Origin: Pseudomonadota bacterium
GTDB taxonomy: Bacteria; Pseudomonadota; Gammaproteobacteria; Xanthomonadales; Rhodanobacteraceae
Assembly (NCBI GenBank): GCA_021783385.1
Contig: JAJXTX010000172.1
Coordinates: forward strand, 1-5,599
Reading direction: 5' to 3'
DNA: 5,599 nucleotides
Shown here: positions 5,294 to 5,599 of the stretch, piece by piece
Numbering within the stretch: position 1 is the stretch's first letter
Layout: every line of letters starts with the position of its first letter
The notes under the pieces: generated by a model
The model's input: the letters and a program-made list of their open reading frames with translations, nothing else
What the model was told of the DNA's origin: nothing
Databases searched by the model: none
Translations under genes and position numbers: made by a program

Positions 5294-5599
5294 TTAAGGC
5301 GGCGTGCGGAAACGTCCGTGGTCCCGGTCCGGATCGGCCGTGCCGGATCGGCGCGCCAGCCGCTGCCCGATATCCGCGCGCCACTCCGCCGACAGCTCGG
5401 GCAACTCCAGCGCCTGCGCCAGCAGCTTCTGCGCAGCGCGATCATTGGGCTTGAGGTAGGCATCGAACAGCGCACGGATCGACACGCGCCCGCGCCCGTG
5501 CGCCACTACCTGCACCGCGTCGCCGGCCTGCACGGTGCCCTCCTGCAGTACGCGCAGGTAGACGCCGGTGCGCAGCGATTGGGCGAACAGCCGCGGCAT
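5294..5599 (-). CDS. MOSC-domain protein (YiiM-like), C-terminal part
   Basis: The window edge cuts the gene. About 101 C-terminal residues are visible up to the TAA at 5296-5294. The ATG at 5599 is almost certainly internal, because MOSC proteins of this type have well over 100 residues before this point. LFAQSLRTGVYLRVLQEGTV followed by AGD (4-27) matches the end of the MOSC beta-barrel. ALFDAYLKPND followed by LSAEWRADIGQRLARR (43-85) matches the C-terminal three-helix (3-alpha) domain found in YiiM. MOSC proteins of the YiiM type are linked to the molybdenum cofactor and, in E. coli, to detoxification of N-hydroxylated bases. The catalytic cysteine region lies outside the window, so activity cannot be judged. 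The last 16 residues (from about 86) are a polar tail without family likeness. Confidence 0.85.
   Translation of the reverse strand: MPRLFAQSLRTGVYLRVLQEGTVQAGDAVQVVAHGRGRVSIRALFDAYLKPNDRAAQKLLAQALELPELSAEWRADIGQRLARRSGTADPDRDHGRFRTPP

Noticed and set aside
1..5599. Mobile element, phage, defence system, CRISPR array, tRNA or rRNA
   Set aside because: No transposase, integrase, repeat-spacer pattern, cloverleaf or rRNA-like stretch was seen, and all genes fit ordinary chromosomal functions.

Overview
The window is a GC-rich (clearly well above 60% by eye), gene-dense stretch of a proteobacterial chromosome. The protein set (GluQRS, HtpX, HtpG without a charged linker, a YaeR-type VOC protein, a DUF4124-like secreted protein, a YiiM-like MOSC protein) fits a gammaproteobacterium. 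The DUF4124-type protein, the codon use and the CCCTCTCCC-type intergenic palindrome point towards the Xanthomonadales (Rhodanobacter/Dyella/Xanthomonas relatives). That placement is inference, not proven here.

Layout. Positions 1-68 are a non-coding edge with a perfect 12-bp palindrome. gluQRS lies on the minus strand (69-935) and diverges from htpX across a 140-bp intergenic region. That region holds a good match to a sigma-32 (RpoH) heat-shock promoter pointing at htpX. The predicted htpX leader can fold so that both the Shine-Dalgarno and the AUG are paired. htpX (1076-1972, plus) is followed after 79 bp by htpG (2052-3920, plus). The gap contains two tandem hairpins without a T-tract, and I see no second heat-shock promoter, so the two chaperone/protease genes may form one heat-shock unit. 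htpG converges on a minus-strand gene for a YaeR-type metalloprotein (4080-4478, TTG start). Between them are a strong bidirectional terminator and an imperfect palindrome resembling a dispersed intergenic repeat. Next come a secreted DUF4124-like coiled-coil protein with a His-rich tail (4538-5182) and the C-terminal part of a MOSC-domain protein cut by the right edge (5294-5599), both on the minus strand.

Functionally, the centre is a protein quality-control pair: HtpX, an inner-membrane zinc protease, and HtpG, the cytosolic Hsp90. The flanks are a tRNA-modification enzyme and three small genes of uncertain role. All genes are intact apart from the one cut by the edge. I see no mobile element, CRISPR array, tRNA or rRNA. 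I also see no convincing undescribed multi-gene system. The most interesting signals are the regulatory structures in front of htpX and between htpX and htpG.
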